Source: DASVBJ01 sp036375895
GTDB taxonomy: Bacteria; Actinomycetota; Actinomycetes; JACCUZ01
Length of the DNA: 28,226 nt
Assembly (NCBI GenBank): GCA_036375895.1
Contig: DASVBJ010000287.1
Coordinates: 1 to 28,226, forward strand
Direction: 5' to 3'
Shown in pieces: positions 14,767 through 24,536 of this stretch. The position numbers were made by a program, and so were the translations under genes. The notes under the pieces are model-generated. The model saw nothing but the letters and a program-made list of their open reading frames with translations. It had not been told where the DNA came from and searched no databases. Position 1 is the first letter of the stretch; each line of letters starts with the position of its first letter.

Positions 14767-15507
14767 TCAGAGCCCGACGGTCTTGTACAGCGCGCCGATC
14801 TCCTGCTGGCTCAGCTTGCGGTGCTTGCCCGGCTTGAGGTTGCCAAGCGACACGGGGCCGACGTCGGTCCGGACCAGCCGGCTCACGGGGTGACCGACCT
14901 CGGTCAGCAACCGGCGTACGACGTGCTTGCGGCCCTCGTGCAGCGACACCTCGACCATCACCCGGTTGCCGACGGTGCTCACCAGCCGGAACCGGTCGAC
15001 GCGCACCAACCCGTCCTCGAGCTCGATCCCCTGGCGGAGCCGCTTGCCGAGGTCACGCGGGACCGGGCCGGGGACCTCGGCCAGGTAGGTCTTCACCACG
15101 CCGTACGACGGGTGCGCGAGGCGGTGCGCCAGCTCCCCGTCGTTGGTGAGCAGCAGCAGCCCCTCGGTGTCGGCGTCCAGCCGCCCCACATGGAAGAGCC
15201 GGGCGCTGCGGTCACCGACGTAGTCCGCGAGGGAGGGGCGCCCGCGGTCGTCGCTCATGGTGCTGACGACCCCCTTGGGCTTGTTGAGGGCCAGGTAGAC
15301 CAGGTCGGGGGCCGAGGCGATGCGCAGGCCGTCGACCTTGATGACGGCGCGGGCCGGGTCGACCCGCATGCCCTGGGTGCGGACCCGCTTGCCGTCGACC
15401 TCGACCCGGCCCTCCTCGATGAGCTGTTCGCACGCCCGTCGGCTGCCGAGACCCGCCGAGGCGAGCACGCGCTGGAGCCGGATGCCCTCGCCTGCTTCTC
15501 CGGTCAT
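14767..15507 (-). CDS. rluB: 23S rRNA pseudouridine synthase, RluB/RsuA family
   Basis: A 246-residue protein: an S4 RNA-binding domain (about 8-65, IRLQRVLASAGLGSRRACEQLI) followed by the pseudouridine synthase domain, with LNKPKGVVST (74-83) and the catalytic aspartate D111 in GRLDADTEGLLLLT. Family members isomerise a uridine in the 23S (RluB, near 2605) or 16S rRNA. Placement after scpA-scpB is the conserved Gram-positive order and supports the RluB assignment. The ATG at 15507 overlaps the scpB stop as ATGA. Length is normal for the family. Confidence 0.93.
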   Translation of the reverse strand: MTGEAGEGIRLQRVLASAGLGSRRACEQLIEEGRVEVDGKRVRTQGMRVDPARAVIKVDGLRIASAPDLVYLALNKPKGVVSTMSDDRGRPSLADYVGDRSARLFHVGRLDADTEGLLLLTNDGELAHRLAHPSYGVVKTYLAEVPGPVPRDLGKRLRQGIELEDGLVRVDRFRLVSTVGNRVMVEVSLHEGRKHVVRRLLTEVGHPVSRLVRTDVGPVSLGNLKPGKHRKLSQQEIGALYKTVGL

Positions 15508-16112
15508 GCGTGCGCCGGGGCGTCGGCGCCCTCGTCGAGCCCGTCCAGCTCGGGCAGGAAGGGCGCCAGGTCGGGCAGCTCGTCGAGGCTGCGCAGCCCG
15601 AGCCGTTCGAGGAAGTAGGACGTCGTCCGGTAGAGCAGCGCCCCGCTCTCCCCGTCGTTGCCCGCCTCCTCGACCAGCCCGCGCGCCACCAGCGTGCGCA
15701 TCACGCCGTCGACGTTGACGCCGCGCACCGCGGACACCCGGGACCGGCTCACCGGCTGGCGGTAGGCGACCACGGCCAGCGTCTCCAGGGCGGCCTGGGT
15801 CAACCGGGCCTGCTGGCCGTCGAGGACGAAGCGCTCGACGTATGCCGCGCAGGAGGCCCGGGTGTAGAACCGCCAGCCGCCGGCCACCTCGCGCAGCTCG
15901 AAGCCCCGGCCGGCCTCGTCGTAGTCGGCCGCGAGCGCGCGCAGCGCCGCGCCGACCTCCTCGGTGGGTCGCTCGGTGACCTGGGCGAGCAGCACCTCGC
16001 TGACCGGCTCGTCGACGACCATGAGGATCGCCTCGAGCGCGGTGGCAAGGCTCGGCCCGCGGTCGTCGCGCTCCGGCTCGTCCTGGGCTGCCTGGTCCTC
16101 AGGCGTCGTCAT
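15504..16112 (-). CDS. scpB: Segregation and condensation protein B
   Basis: A 202-residue ScpB, the kleisin-interacting winged-helix subunit of the SMC-ScpAB condensin that compacts and resolves chromosomes. Family marks are the LEAILMVVDEPVS opening, the GFELREVAGGWRFYTR segment, LTQAALETLAVVAYRQPVSRSRVSAVRGV (the most conserved part of ScpB) and LYRTTSYFLERLGL. I chose the ATG at 16112, preceded by GGAG at 7 bases; it overlaps scpA by 14 bases. A GTG at 16133 (seven residues longer) is the alternative. Acidic N- and C-terminal tails are usual in actinobacteria. Confidence 0.94.
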   Translation of the reverse strand: MTTPEDQAAQDEPERDDRGPSLATALEAILMVVDEPVSEVLLAQVTERPTEEVGAALRALAADYDEAGRGFELREVAGGWRFYTRASCAAYVERFVLDGQQARLTQAALETLAVVAYRQPVSRSRVSAVRGVNVDGVMRTLVARGLVEEAGNDGESGALLYRTTSYFLERLGLRSLDELPDLAPFLPELDGLDEGADAPAHA

Positions 16113-16962
16113 CGGGGGTCTCCGTCCCGTCACTGTCCTGCTCGTCGAACTCGTCGGTGACGCCGACCTCGCCCTCGTCGGCCCCGGTCCACCGGATGTG
16201 CAGCTCGCCCAGCGGCGAGACCTGGTCGAACATCACTGCGCCCTCGCGGTAGAGCTCGAGCAGCGCGAGGAAGCGCGCCACGACGACCAGCGTGCCCTCG
16301 CAGTCCGCGGTGAGCGCCCGGAAGGTGCTCGACCGCGACCGACGCAGCGCGGTGACCAGGATCGCGGCCTGCTCCCGCACGCTGACCTGCGGCGCGTGCA
16401 GGTGGTCGACCGACACCGTCGGCACCGGCTTCGGCGCCAGGGCGCGGCCGGCGAGCGCCGCGAACTCCTCCGGCCCCAACCCCAGCAGCACCTCCGGCAG
16501 GAGCCCGGCGAACTGCGGCTCCATCGTGACCGCGCGGGCGAACCGGCCTGCCTCGTCGGCCATCCGCCCGGCGAAGACGGCCGCCACCTGCTTGTACGCG
16601 CGGTACTGCAGCAGCCGGGCGAAGAGCAGGTCGCGCGCCTCGAGCAGCGCGAGGTCCTCCTCGTCCTCGACCTCGCCGCTCGGCAAGAGCCGGGCCGCCT
16701 TGAGGTCGAGCAGCGTGGCGGCGACCACCAGGAACTCGGTGGCCTGGCCGAGGTCCCACTCCGGTCCCTTGGCCTTGATGTAGGCGATGAACTCGTCGGT
16801 GACCTTGGAGAGCGCCACCTCGGTCACGTCGAGCTTGTGCTTGGAGATCAGCCCGAGCAGCAGGTCGAACGGCCCCTCGAACAGGTCGCCGAGGTGCACC
16901 TCGAAGCCCTGCGCGCCGGCACCCGGGGCGGGCACGGCGGGGGCGGTCGTCTCCTCGGTCAC
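16099..16962 (-). CDS. scpA: Segregation and condensation protein A (kleisin)
   Basis: A 287-residue ScpA, the kleisin that bridges SMC heads in bacterial condensin. Recognisable are the N-terminal FEGPFDLLLGLISKHKLDVTEVALSKVTDEF segment, the ATEFLVVAATLLDLKAARLLP helix, and the C-terminal winged helix (FLALLELYREGAVMFDQVSPLGEL). The C-terminal tail is very acidic. Two GTG starts are possible: 16962, used here because the resulting N-terminus fits actinobacterial relatives, and 16983, seven residues longer. Neither has a strong Shine-Dalgarno. It follows the ParA-partner gene by 27-48 bases and overlaps scpB. Confidence 0.93.
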   Translation of the reverse strand: MTEETTAPAVPAPGAGAQGFEVHLGDLFEGPFDLLLGLISKHKLDVTEVALSKVTDEFIAYIKAKGPEWDLGQATEFLVVAATLLDLKAARLLPSGEVEDEEDLALLEARDLLFARLLQYRAYKQVAAVFAGRMADEAGRFARAVTMEPQFAGLLPEVLLGLGPEEFAALAGRALAPKPVPTVSVDHLHAPQVSVREQAAILVTALRRSRSSTFRALTADCEGTLVVVARFLALLELYREGAVMFDQVSPLGELHIRWTGADEGEVGVTDEFDEQDSDGTETPDDDA

Positions 16963-17010
16963 AGGCGAACGGTAGTCGAGCACGGCGCGGCGGGTCCTGT
17001 CGGCCGTGGG

Positions 17011-17319
17011 TCAGCTGGAGCGGAGGCGGCGCACGAGCACGCTCTCGTCGCCGTGCAGCTCCAGGTCGACCAGCAGCTCGGCCACCGCCTCCCGGACCAG
17101 GCGGCCGCGGTCGACGGCGATGCCGTGCTCGGCGCGCAGCACCAGCCGGGCCTGCTCGATCGCGAACAGCTCGTCGGACGACACGTAGACCGTGATCTTC
17201 TCGTCGTGGCGCTCACGACCCGACGTACGCCGGGTCGTCGGCCGGAGCCGGCGCACCTGCGCGGTGCCGCCGTCAGGTCGGGGTCCGGCCGCCGCCTCGC
17301 TCTCCTCGGACGGGCTCAC
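17011..17319 (-). CDS. Small ribbon-helix-helix-like protein coupled to ParA
   Basis: A 102-residue protein with a disordered basic N-terminus (1-38) and a C-terminal segment from about 41 to 100: one strand (KITVYVSS) and two helices (DELFAIEQARLVLRAEHG and DRGRLVREAVAELLVDLELHG). The strand-helix-helix order with an alternating strand pattern resembles ribbon-helix-helix DNA-binding proteins; that fold is my inference, not a certain family match. The GTG at 17319 overlaps the parA stop as GTGA. Small DNA-binding proteins often serve as centromere-binding partners of ParA ATPases in plasmids, so this is a candidate partner for the orphan chromosomal ParA; no parB or parS was seen. The neighbouring scpAB suggests a chromosome-organisation role. 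Confidence 0.75.
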   Translation of the reverse strand: MSPSEESEAAAGPRPDGGTAQVRRLRPTTRRTSGRERHDEKITVYVSSDELFAIEQARLVLRAEHGIAVDRGRLVREAVAELLVDLELHGDESVLVRRLRSS

Positions 17320-18242
17320 GTGCCCGGGCACCGCGCGAGCACCTCCTTCGCCAGCTGGCGGTAGGAGTAGGCGCCACCCGACGAGGAGGCGAACGTGGTG
17401 ATCGGCTCGCCGGCCACGGTGGTCTCCGGGAAGCGCACGGTCCGGCTGATCGCGGTGTGGAACACCTTCTCGTCGAACGCCTCGACCAGTCGGGCCAGGA
17501 CCTCCCGGCTGTGCACGGTCCGCGAGTCGTACATCGTCGCGACCAGGCCGTCGATCTCGAGGTCCGGGTTGAGCCGGTCCTGGACCTTGTGGATCGTCTC
17601 GACCAGCATCGCGACGCCGCGCAGCGCGAAGAACTCGCACTCCAGCGGCACGATGACGCCCTTCGCGGCGGTGAGGGCGTTGACCGTCAGCAGTCCGAGC
17701 GACGGCTGGCAGTCGATGATGACGAAGTCGTAGTCGGCGAGCGCCGGCTCCAGGGCGCGGGCGAGCACCTGTTCGCGGGCCACCTCGCTGACCAGCTGCA
17801 CCTCGGCAGCGGACAGGTCGATGTTGCTCGGCAGCAGGTCCATGCCGGGCACGTTGGTCTTCAGCACGACGTCCTCGAAGGTGACGCCGCGCTCCATGAT
17901 CAGGTTGTAGATGCTGCGGTCGATCTCGTAGGGGTTGACCCCGAGGCCGACCGACAGCGAGCCCTGCGGGTCGAAGTCGACGAGCAGCACCCTGCGGCCG
18001 TACTCCGCGAGCGAGGCGCCCAGGTTGATGGTCGTCGTGGTCTTGCCGACGCCGCCCTTCTGGTTGCACATCGCGACGACCCTCGCCGGGCCGTGGCTGT
18101 CCCGCGGCTGCGGCTCCGGGAACAGCGGCATCGGCCGACCCGTGGGGCCGATTGGCCGGTGGGTCGCGGTCGCCGGGGAGAGGTCAGGGGCCTCCGGGAC
18201 GGCACCCTCGCCGTCGAGCGTGTCGAGTCTCGGCGTGTTCAC
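17316..18242 (-). CDS. ParA-family chromosome partitioning ATPase
   Basis: A 308-residue ParA/Soj-like ATPase. The deviant Walker A motif KGGVGKTT is at 62-69, Walker A' VLLVDFDPQGSLS at 85-97, Walker B FVIIDCQPSLGLL follows, and the VPLECEFFALRG segment is also conserved in ParA. A Pro-rich, low-complexity N-terminal extension of about 50 residues precedes the domain. ParA proteins dimerise with ATP, bind DNA nonspecifically and are driven by a partner protein. This copy is the orphan type upstream of scpA (compare Rv1708), not the ParA of a parAB operon near oriC. GTG start at 18242. The next gene overlaps by four bases. Confidence 0.93.
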   Translation of the reverse strand: MNTPRLDTLDGEGAVPEAPDLSPATATHRPIGPTGRPMPLFPEPQPRDSHGPARVVAMCNQKGGVGKTTTTINLGASLAEYGRRVLLVDFDPQGSLSVGLGVNPYEIDRSIYNLIMERGVTFEDVVLKTNVPGMDLLPSNIDLSAAEVQLVSEVAREQVLARALEPALADYDFVIIDCQPSLGLLTVNALTAAKGVIVPLECEFFALRGVAMLVETIHKVQDRLNPDLEIDGLVATMYDSRTVHSREVLARLVEAFDEKVFHTAISRTVRFPETTVAGEPITTFASSSGGAYSYRQLAKEVLARCPGT

Positions 18243-18369
18243 CAGCCGTGCTCCGTCCTTTGTCGACTCGTCGGCCTATCGCCGTACCGACCTTGGGGCG
18301 ACGATAGGCAGCGAGGAAGATCCAATCGAGCCGCCACGCCGAGAGATCGCGACGGGGTGGGGCGGGCGG

Positions 18370-19311
18370 TCAGCCGCGGGCCCGGGGGTGAGCCACCGCG
18401 TAGACCTCGCGCAGCCGGTCGACAGTCACGAGCGTGTACACCTGGGTGGTGGTCACCGAGGCGTGGCCGAGCAGCTCCTGGACGACCCGGACGTCGGCGC
18501 CGCCGTCGAGCAGGTGGGTGGCGAACGAGTGCCGCAGCGTGTGCGGGGAGATCTCCCGCTGCAGGCCGGCCCGCTCGGCGGCGGCCCGCAGCACCGCCCA
18601 GGCGCTCTGCCGGGACAGCCGGCCGCCGCGCGCGTTGAGGAACAACGCCGGCGACGCCGACCGGGCGGTGGTCGCGGCGGCCAGCCCGGGCCGGGCCCGC
18701 ACGAGGTAGGCCTCCACCGCCGCCCGTGCGTAGGACCCCAGCGGCACGACCCGTTCCTTGCCGCCCTTGCCGAGCAGCCGCACCGTGCCCGACCCGAGGT
18801 CGAGCTCGTCGACGTCGAGCCCGACGGCCTCGGAGATGCGCGCGCCGCAGCCGTAGAGCAGCTCGAGCAGGGCCCGGTCGCGCACGGCGCGGGGGGTCTC
18901 CTCCGCGCCGGCGGCCTGCAGCAGGGCCTCGACCTCCTCGACCGTGATCGCCTTGGGCAGCCGCTTGGGCGGCGCCGGAGGCCGGACCGCCCGCGCCGGG
19001 TCGACCGCCGTCACGCCCTCCCGCAGCAGGAAGCGGTGGAACCCCCGCACCGCCACCACTGCCCGTCCCGCGGAGTTCGCGGCCAGCGGCGGGTGGTCCT
19101 CGTCGCCCTCCCGCAGGGCCACCAGGAAGTCCTCGACGTCCTGCTCCCCCACGGCCGCCGGATCGGTCAGCCCCCGGGCGTGCAGGTGCGCGAGGTAGCG
19201 GCGCAGGTCGCGGCGGTAGGACGCCAGGCTGTTGGGTGCCAGGCCCCGCTCGACCGTGAGGTGGTCGAGGTAGGCCCGCAGGGCACCCTGCAGCGCCGTC
19301 GCGCCCGCCAC
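18370..19311 (-). CDS. xerD: Site-specific tyrosine recombinase XerD
   Basis: A 313-residue tyrosine recombinase. The N-terminal SAM-like core-binding domain (about 5-98) includes YLDHLTVERGLAPNSLASYRRDL. The catalytic domain carries R158 (GCGARISE), K182 (GKGGKER), H257 and R260 (SPHTLRHSFATHL), H283 (LGHASVTTTQVYT) and the nucleophile Y292, so it should be active. XerC/XerD resolve chromosome dimers at dif. XerD rather than XerC is assigned from the ald-adjacent/pyrG/parA context and the family-typical HTLRHSFATHLL. The GTG at 19311 gives family-typical length; the longer in-frame extension into ald is a shadow, though a CTG at 19323 overlapping the ald stop cannot be excluded. Confidence 0.92.
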   Translation of the reverse strand: MAGATALQGALRAYLDHLTVERGLAPNSLASYRRDLRRYLAHLHARGLTDPAAVGEQDVEDFLVALREGDEDHPPLAANSAGRAVVAVRGFHRFLLREGVTAVDPARAVRPPAPPKRLPKAITVEEVEALLQAAGAEETPRAVRDRALLELLYGCGARISEAVGLDVDELDLGSGTVRLLGKGGKERVVPLGSYARAAVEAYLVRARPGLAAATTARSASPALFLNARGGRLSRQSAWAVLRAAAERAGLQREISPHTLRHSFATHLLDGGADVRVVQELLGHASVTTTQVYTLVTVDRLREVYAVAHPRARG

Positions 19312-19319
19312 CGCCTGGC

Positions 19320-20435
19320 TCAGCTCAGGACCTCGTCCAGGCTCAGCACCTCGGCGCCGTGCGCCTCGGCCACCGGTCCGTAGGTGATGTGCCCGTCGTA
19401 GGTGTTGAGGCCGAGGGCCAGCGCGTGGTCCGCCGCCAGCGCGTCCCGCCATCCGCGGTTGGCCAGCTCCACGGCGTACGGCAGGGTGACGTTCGTCAGG
19501 GCGTACGTCGAGGTGTGCGGCACCGCGCCGGGCATGTTGGCGACGCAGTAGAAGACCGACTCGTGCACGGTGTACGTCGGGTCGCCGTGCGTGGTCGGGC
19601 GGGAGTCCTCGAAGCAGCCGCCCTGGTCGATGGAGATGTCGACCAGCACCGAGCCCGGGCGCATCCGGCTGACCAGGTCGTTGGTGACCAGGGTCGGGGC
19701 CTTCGCACCCGGCACGAGGACCGCGCCGATGACGAGGTCGGCGTCGATGCAGGCCCGCTCGATCTCGTAGGTGTTGGACGCCACGGTCTGCATGTGGCCC
19801 TGGTAGATGCGGTCGGCCTGGCGCAGCCGCTCGATGTTCTTGTCCAGCAGCAGCACCTCCGCCTGCATGCCCAGGGCGATCGCTGCCGCGTTCATGCCGG
19901 AGACCCCGGCGCCGATGACGACGACCTTGGCGGCGTAGACGCCGGAGACGCCGCCCATGAGGAGGCCACGGCCGCCCTGGGCGCGCATCAGCGTGTGCGC
20001 GCCGACCTGCGGGGCGAGCCGTCCGGCCACCTCGGACATCGGGGCGAGCAGGGGCAGCGACCGGTCCGGCAGCTCCACGGTCTCGTAGGCGATGCCGGTG
20101 ACCTTGCGGTCGACCAGGGCGTCGGTGCAGGCCTTGGACGCGGCGAGGTGCAGGTAGGTGAAGAGGGTCTGACCCTCCCGCATCCGGCCGTACTCCTCCT
20201 CGATCGGCTCCTTCACCTTGAGGATCAGGTCACCGGTCTCCCACACGGCATCCGGCGTGGGCAGGATCGTGGCCCCCGCGGCCTCGAAGTCCTCGTTGGG
20301 GATGGAGGAGCCCACGCCCGCGTCATGCTCGACGTACACCTGGTGGCCGTTGTGCACGAGCTCGTGCACTCCGGACGGGGTGATCGCAACGCGGTACTCG
20401 TGGTTCTTGACCTCGCGGGGGATGCCGACCTTCAC
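19320..20435 (-). CDS. ald: Alanine dehydrogenase
   Basis: A 371-residue NAD-dependent L-alanine dehydrogenase, interconverting alanine with pyruvate plus ammonium. With the GTG at 20435 as start, K75 (KVKEP) and H96 (TYLHLAA) fall exactly at the pyruvate-binding and catalytic positions I recall for the M. tuberculosis enzyme, and the total length matches; this decides the start over the TTG at 20444. The N-terminal GIPREVKNHEYRVAITPSG and the nucleotide-binding VVVIGAGVSGMNAA are diagnostic. An AAGGA lies about 10 bases upstream. A possible -10 TAGACT sits at 20516-20511 in the preceding intergenic region, without a clear -35. It is the first gene of the ald-xerD segment and xerD begins 8 bases after its stop. 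Confidence 0.95.
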   Translation of the reverse strand: MKVGIPREVKNHEYRVAITPSGVHELVHNGHQVYVEHDAGVGSSIPNEDFEAAGATILPTPDAVWETGDLILKVKEPIEEEYGRMREGQTLFTYLHLAASKACTDALVDRKVTGIAYETVELPDRSLPLLAPMSEVAGRLAPQVGAHTLMRAQGGRGLLMGGVSGVYAAKVVVIGAGVSGMNAAAIALGMQAEVLLLDKNIERLRQADRIYQGHMQTVASNTYEIERACIDADLVIGAVLVPGAKAPTLVTNDLVSRMRPGSVLVDISIDQGGCFEDSRPTTHGDPTYTVHESVFYCVANMPGAVPHTSTYALTNVTLPYAVELANRGWRDALAADHALALGLNTYDGHITYGPVAEAHGAEVLSLDEVLS

Positions 20436-20593
20436 GGCTATCAACGTCCTTCGGTGTGCGGCGCCGACTCCGTTGTCAGCCGTCCCGGCCGCGATGTGGC
20501 GGCGGTGCGGAGTCTAGTGGTGCAGGTCACGCCCACATGCCCATCATCGGAGCAGTCCCACGCGCGGCGGTGACCCGTCCCTGCGGGGGCCGG

Positions 20594-20863
20594 CTACTTC
20601 GCGAGGCGCACCTGACGATGCTCGATGCTGCTGATCTCACCGGCAGCGGTCTCGACCAGCAGGTGGGACAGCTGCGACAGGGCCCGCGCCATCGCGAGCT
20701 CGTCGCCGATCTGCGGCACGTCCTTGTCGTGCGGGTTGCGGCGTGCCTCGCCGTGGCCGCGCAGAGTCTCACCGGACTCCAGGGTCAGCGACGCGTCCGC
20801 GATCGTCTCGGTCTCCTTCTCGACGAGATGGATCTGCATCGGCAGCGTGCGGGTCTGGTTCAT
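20594..20863 (-). CDS. DUF1876 family small protein
   Basis: An 89-residue protein recognised as DUF1876 by the pattern ADASLTLESGETLRGHGEARRNPHDKDVPQIGDELAMARALSQLSHLLVE. The alternating beta strands followed by a long C-terminal helix suggest a dsRBD-like alpha/beta fold. These proteins are common in actinobacteria, and function is unknown. The ATG at 20863 is preceded by GGAG; an internal ATG at residue 9 is less likely. It follows the Nudix gene after a hairpin and is separate from ald by about 158 bases. Confidence 0.87.
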   Translation of the reverse strand: MNQTRTLPMQIHLVEKETETIADASLTLESGETLRGHGEARRNPHDKDVPQIGDELAMARALSQLSHLLVETAAGEISSIEHRQVRLAK

Positions 20864-20875
20864 CGTGCACTCCGG

Positions 20876-20907
20876 GGTGCGTCGGGGCCTTGATCCGACG
20901 CTGCACC
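20876..20907 (-). terminator. Hairpin between Nudix and DUF1876 genes
   Basis: GGTGC-GTCGG (20876-20885) pairs with CCGAC (20895-20899) and GCACC (20903-20907), with a 3-base bulge and a 9-base loop. It lies about 30 bases beyond the Nudix stop and just upstream of the DUF1876 ribosome site. It could end the pyrG-Nudix transcript or shape the DUF1876 leader. Confidence 0.4.
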
Positions 20908-20937
20908 CGTCCGGCCCCTTGCGCAAGACACCGGCCG

Positions 20938-21578
20938 TTAGCGGCCGGGCGAGCGCTCCGGCCAGGCCGAGCCGGCGGCGCGCAGGGTCTGCCAGCCGGC
21001 GTCGCGGGCGGCGCAGGCCGCGAGGATCCCGGTGACGGCGGTCGGGTTGTGCAGCCGGCCGGCGAGCACCCGGTCACGGGCGTCGTCGAGCGGCAGCCAG
21101 GCGACCGGCATGTCCCGCTCCTCGCCGTGCCCCTCGTGCCGCTCCTCGTGCGGCACCGGGCGCAGGTCGCGGGCCAGGTAGCAGCGGAACGCCTCGGTGC
21201 TGCCGCCCGGGGAGTTGTAGAAGTCGACGAGCACGTGCCACTCGCCGGCGGTCAGGTGCGCCTCCTCGGCGAGCTCGCGCTGCGCCGTCACGAGCGGGTC
21301 CTCGCCGGCCACGTCGAGGAGCCCCGCGGGCGGCTCCCACAGGTAGGAGCGCACCGGGTGCCGGTACTGCCGCACCAGCAGGACCCGGTCGCGGTCGTCG
21401 AGCGCCACGACGCCGACCGCACCGGTGTGCTCGAGCACCTCACGGGTCACGACCTGCCCGTCGGCCAGCTCGACCTCGTCCCGGCGCACGTCCCAGACCA
21501 GGCCGTGGTGGACCCGGGTGGACGACCGTACGACGAGGTCGGCTCGCTCGTCGCCGACCGGGCCGTCCCACTCCCCCA

Positions 21579-21579
<1 letters not shown>
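20938..21579 (-). CDS. Nudix hydrolase, ADP-ribose pyrophosphatase type
   Basis: A 213-residue Nudix protein. The N-terminal strand region (VWDVRRDEVELADGQVVTREVLEHTGAVGVVAL) and RQYRHPV are typical of ADP-ribose pyrophosphatases. The Nudix box is at about 86-109: GLLDVAGEDPLVTAQRELAEEAHL. It has one residue more between the Gly and first Glu than the textbook pattern and His in place of the late Gly; the metal-binding RExxEE is intact. It should split ADP-ribose to AMP and ribose-5-phosphate, though other nucleotide sugars are possible. The ATG at 21579 overlaps the pyrG stop by one base (TGATG). The pyrG-Nudix-xerD order matches M. tuberculosis Rv1699-Rv1701. Confidence 0.92.
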
Positions 21580-23258
<1,679 letters not shown>

Positions 23259-23266
23259 TGAGGGCT

Positions 23267-23309
23267 CCCGTGGCTAGATGTGCGACTGGCCCACCAGTCC
23301 GTCCACGGG
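23267..23309 (-). promoter_or_regulatory. Nested inverted repeats in the pyrG leader, covering the ribosome site
   Basis: On the transcribed strand, CCCGTGG (23309-23303) pairs with CCACGGG (23273-23267), enclosing a second perfect stem-loop GACTGG-TGGG-CCAGTC (23299-23284). The three G of the outer 3' arm are the first part of the GGGAG Shine-Dalgarno for the TTG start at 23258. A GATACC hexamer just upstream (about 23322-23317) could be a -10, putting the transcript start next to the structure. If real, folding would limit ribosome access; this is inferred from sequence only. Confidence 0.45.
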
Positions 23310-23384
23310 CTTCGAGGGTATCAGCCGCCGGCCGGGACGCACCCGTCGCGCCACGCCCGCATGATCGACTGGACGCGGACACAC

Positions 23385-23406
23385 CACCCGTACGGCGTGT
23401 CGGGTG
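23385..23406 (-). terminator. Possible hairpin after the GT4 gene
   Basis: CACCCG (23385-23390) and CGGGTG (23401-23406) form a 6-bp stem with a 10-base loop, 17 bases beyond the glycosyltransferase stop. An alternative ACAC/GTGT pairing competes within it. It is the only hairpin between the envelope cluster and pyrG that is placed like a terminator. Confidence 0.35.
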
Positions 23407-23423
23407 CGGGAGCGTCCACCCGA

Positions 23424-24536
23424 TCACCGCGGGGTGGCACCCAGCGCCCGGTAGACCTCCACCGCCGCGGCGACCGCGGCCGCCTCGTCGGGAAACGTCC
23501 GCGCCCGCACCCGCGCCGCGGCCGACAGCCGCTCCCGCGCCGCCGGGTCGTCGAGAAGCTCCCCGATCGCCGCCGCCAACGCCGCCGCGTCGCCGTAGGC
23601 CACCAGGACGGCCGCGTCACCCACCATTGCCGGCACGCCACCGACCGCCGTCGCGACGAGCGGGGCTCCCGCGCGCAGCGCCTCCTGGACCACCAGCGGC
23701 TGGCCCTCCCACACGCTCGGGCAGACCGCGACGTCGGCCGCCGTGAACAGGTCGGCCACGTCGGCGCGCCGGCCGAGCAGCCGCACCGGCAGCCGCTCGG
23801 CGTCGATCCGCGTCCGCAGCGCGTCCTCCAGCGGGCCGTCGCCGGCCACCACGAACACCGGCCGGGGCGAGCGGCGCCCGAGCAGCGCGGCGGCGTCCAG
23901 CAGCAGCGGCAGCCCCTTCTGCTCGGCCAGCCGCGCCACGGTCACGACCAGCGGCCCGTCGACGCCGAGCCCGGCGCGGACCTCTTCCGGCGTACGACGG
24001 GCAGGCCGACCCGCCGGCGCCGGGACCACCGCGTGACCCACCCGGCGGGCGCCCAGCGCCCGCATCCGGTCCTCGAGGTCGGCCGAGACGCCGAGCACCG
24101 TCGCCGCGCCCCGGGCCACGACCCGCTCGAGCACGCCGTAGGCCACCGCGACCGCGCCGTGCCCGAGCAGCGCGTTGTGCAAGGTGACCACCAGCGGCGG
24201 CCGGCTCCTGCCGAGCGAGCGCAGCGCCAGCACCGCGAGCCCACCGGCGCGCAGCCCGTGGGCGTGCACCACGTCGACGTCGCGCAGCAGGCCGCGCAGC
24301 CCGCGTACGGCGCGCAGGTCGCCGACCGGCCGCGGCCGGTCGGTCACCTCGACCGGCTCGAAGCAGGCGCCGGTGGCCGCGAAGTCGAAGGCGTCCGCGG
24401 TGGCAGCGGGCCCGCAGACGACGACGTGATGGCCGGCCTCGGTGAGGCCTGCGGCGAGGGCGGCGACGTGCCGCCCCACCCCACCGGCGCTGGTGCCGAG
24501 CACGAGCGCCACCCGCAGCGCCCCCGGCTCAGGCAC
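23424..24536 (-). CDS. GT4-family glycosyltransferase
   Basis: A 370-residue GT-B fold glycosyltransferase. The N-terminal domain begins with VALVLGTSAGGVGRHVAALAAGL (GGVGRH glycine loop, 18-23) and contains VDVVHAHGLRAGGL. The C-terminal nucleotide-sugar domain has VTVARLAEQKGLPLLLDA (198-215), VVAGDGP, and the retaining-enzyme E-x7-E motif E277/E285 in PSVWEGQPLVVQEALRAGAPLVAT. It transfers a sugar from a nucleotide donor; donor and acceptor are unknown. The GTG at 24536 overlaps the MurJ-like gene by 8 bases (GTGCCTGA), so it is coupled to it. Together with the upstream phosphoglycosyl transferase-like and flippase genes it suggests synthesis of a lipid-linked glycan on the inner face of the membrane. 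Confidence 0.88.
   Translation of the reverse strand: MPEPGALRVALVLGTSAGGVGRHVAALAAGLTEAGHHVVVCGPAATADAFDFAATGACFEPVEVTDRPRPVGDLRAVRGLRGLLRDVDVVHAHGLRAGGLAVLALRSLGRSRPPLVVTLHNALLGHGAVAVAYGVLERVVARGAATVLGVSADLEDRMRALGARRVGHAVVPAPAGRPARRTPEEVRAGLGVDGPLVVTVARLAEQKGLPLLLDAAALLGRRSPRPVFVVAGDGPLEDALRTRIDAERLPVRLLGRRADVADLFTAADVAVCPSVWEGQPLVVQEALRAGAPLVATAVGGVPAMVGDAAVLVAYGDAAALAAAIGELLDDPAARERLSAAARVRARTFPDEAAAVAAAVEVYRALGATPR

Noticed and set aside
17316..18369. Search for a parS or parB near parA
   Set aside because: No TGTTTCACGTGAAACA-like site or ParB-like gene is present; the ParA is an orphan type.
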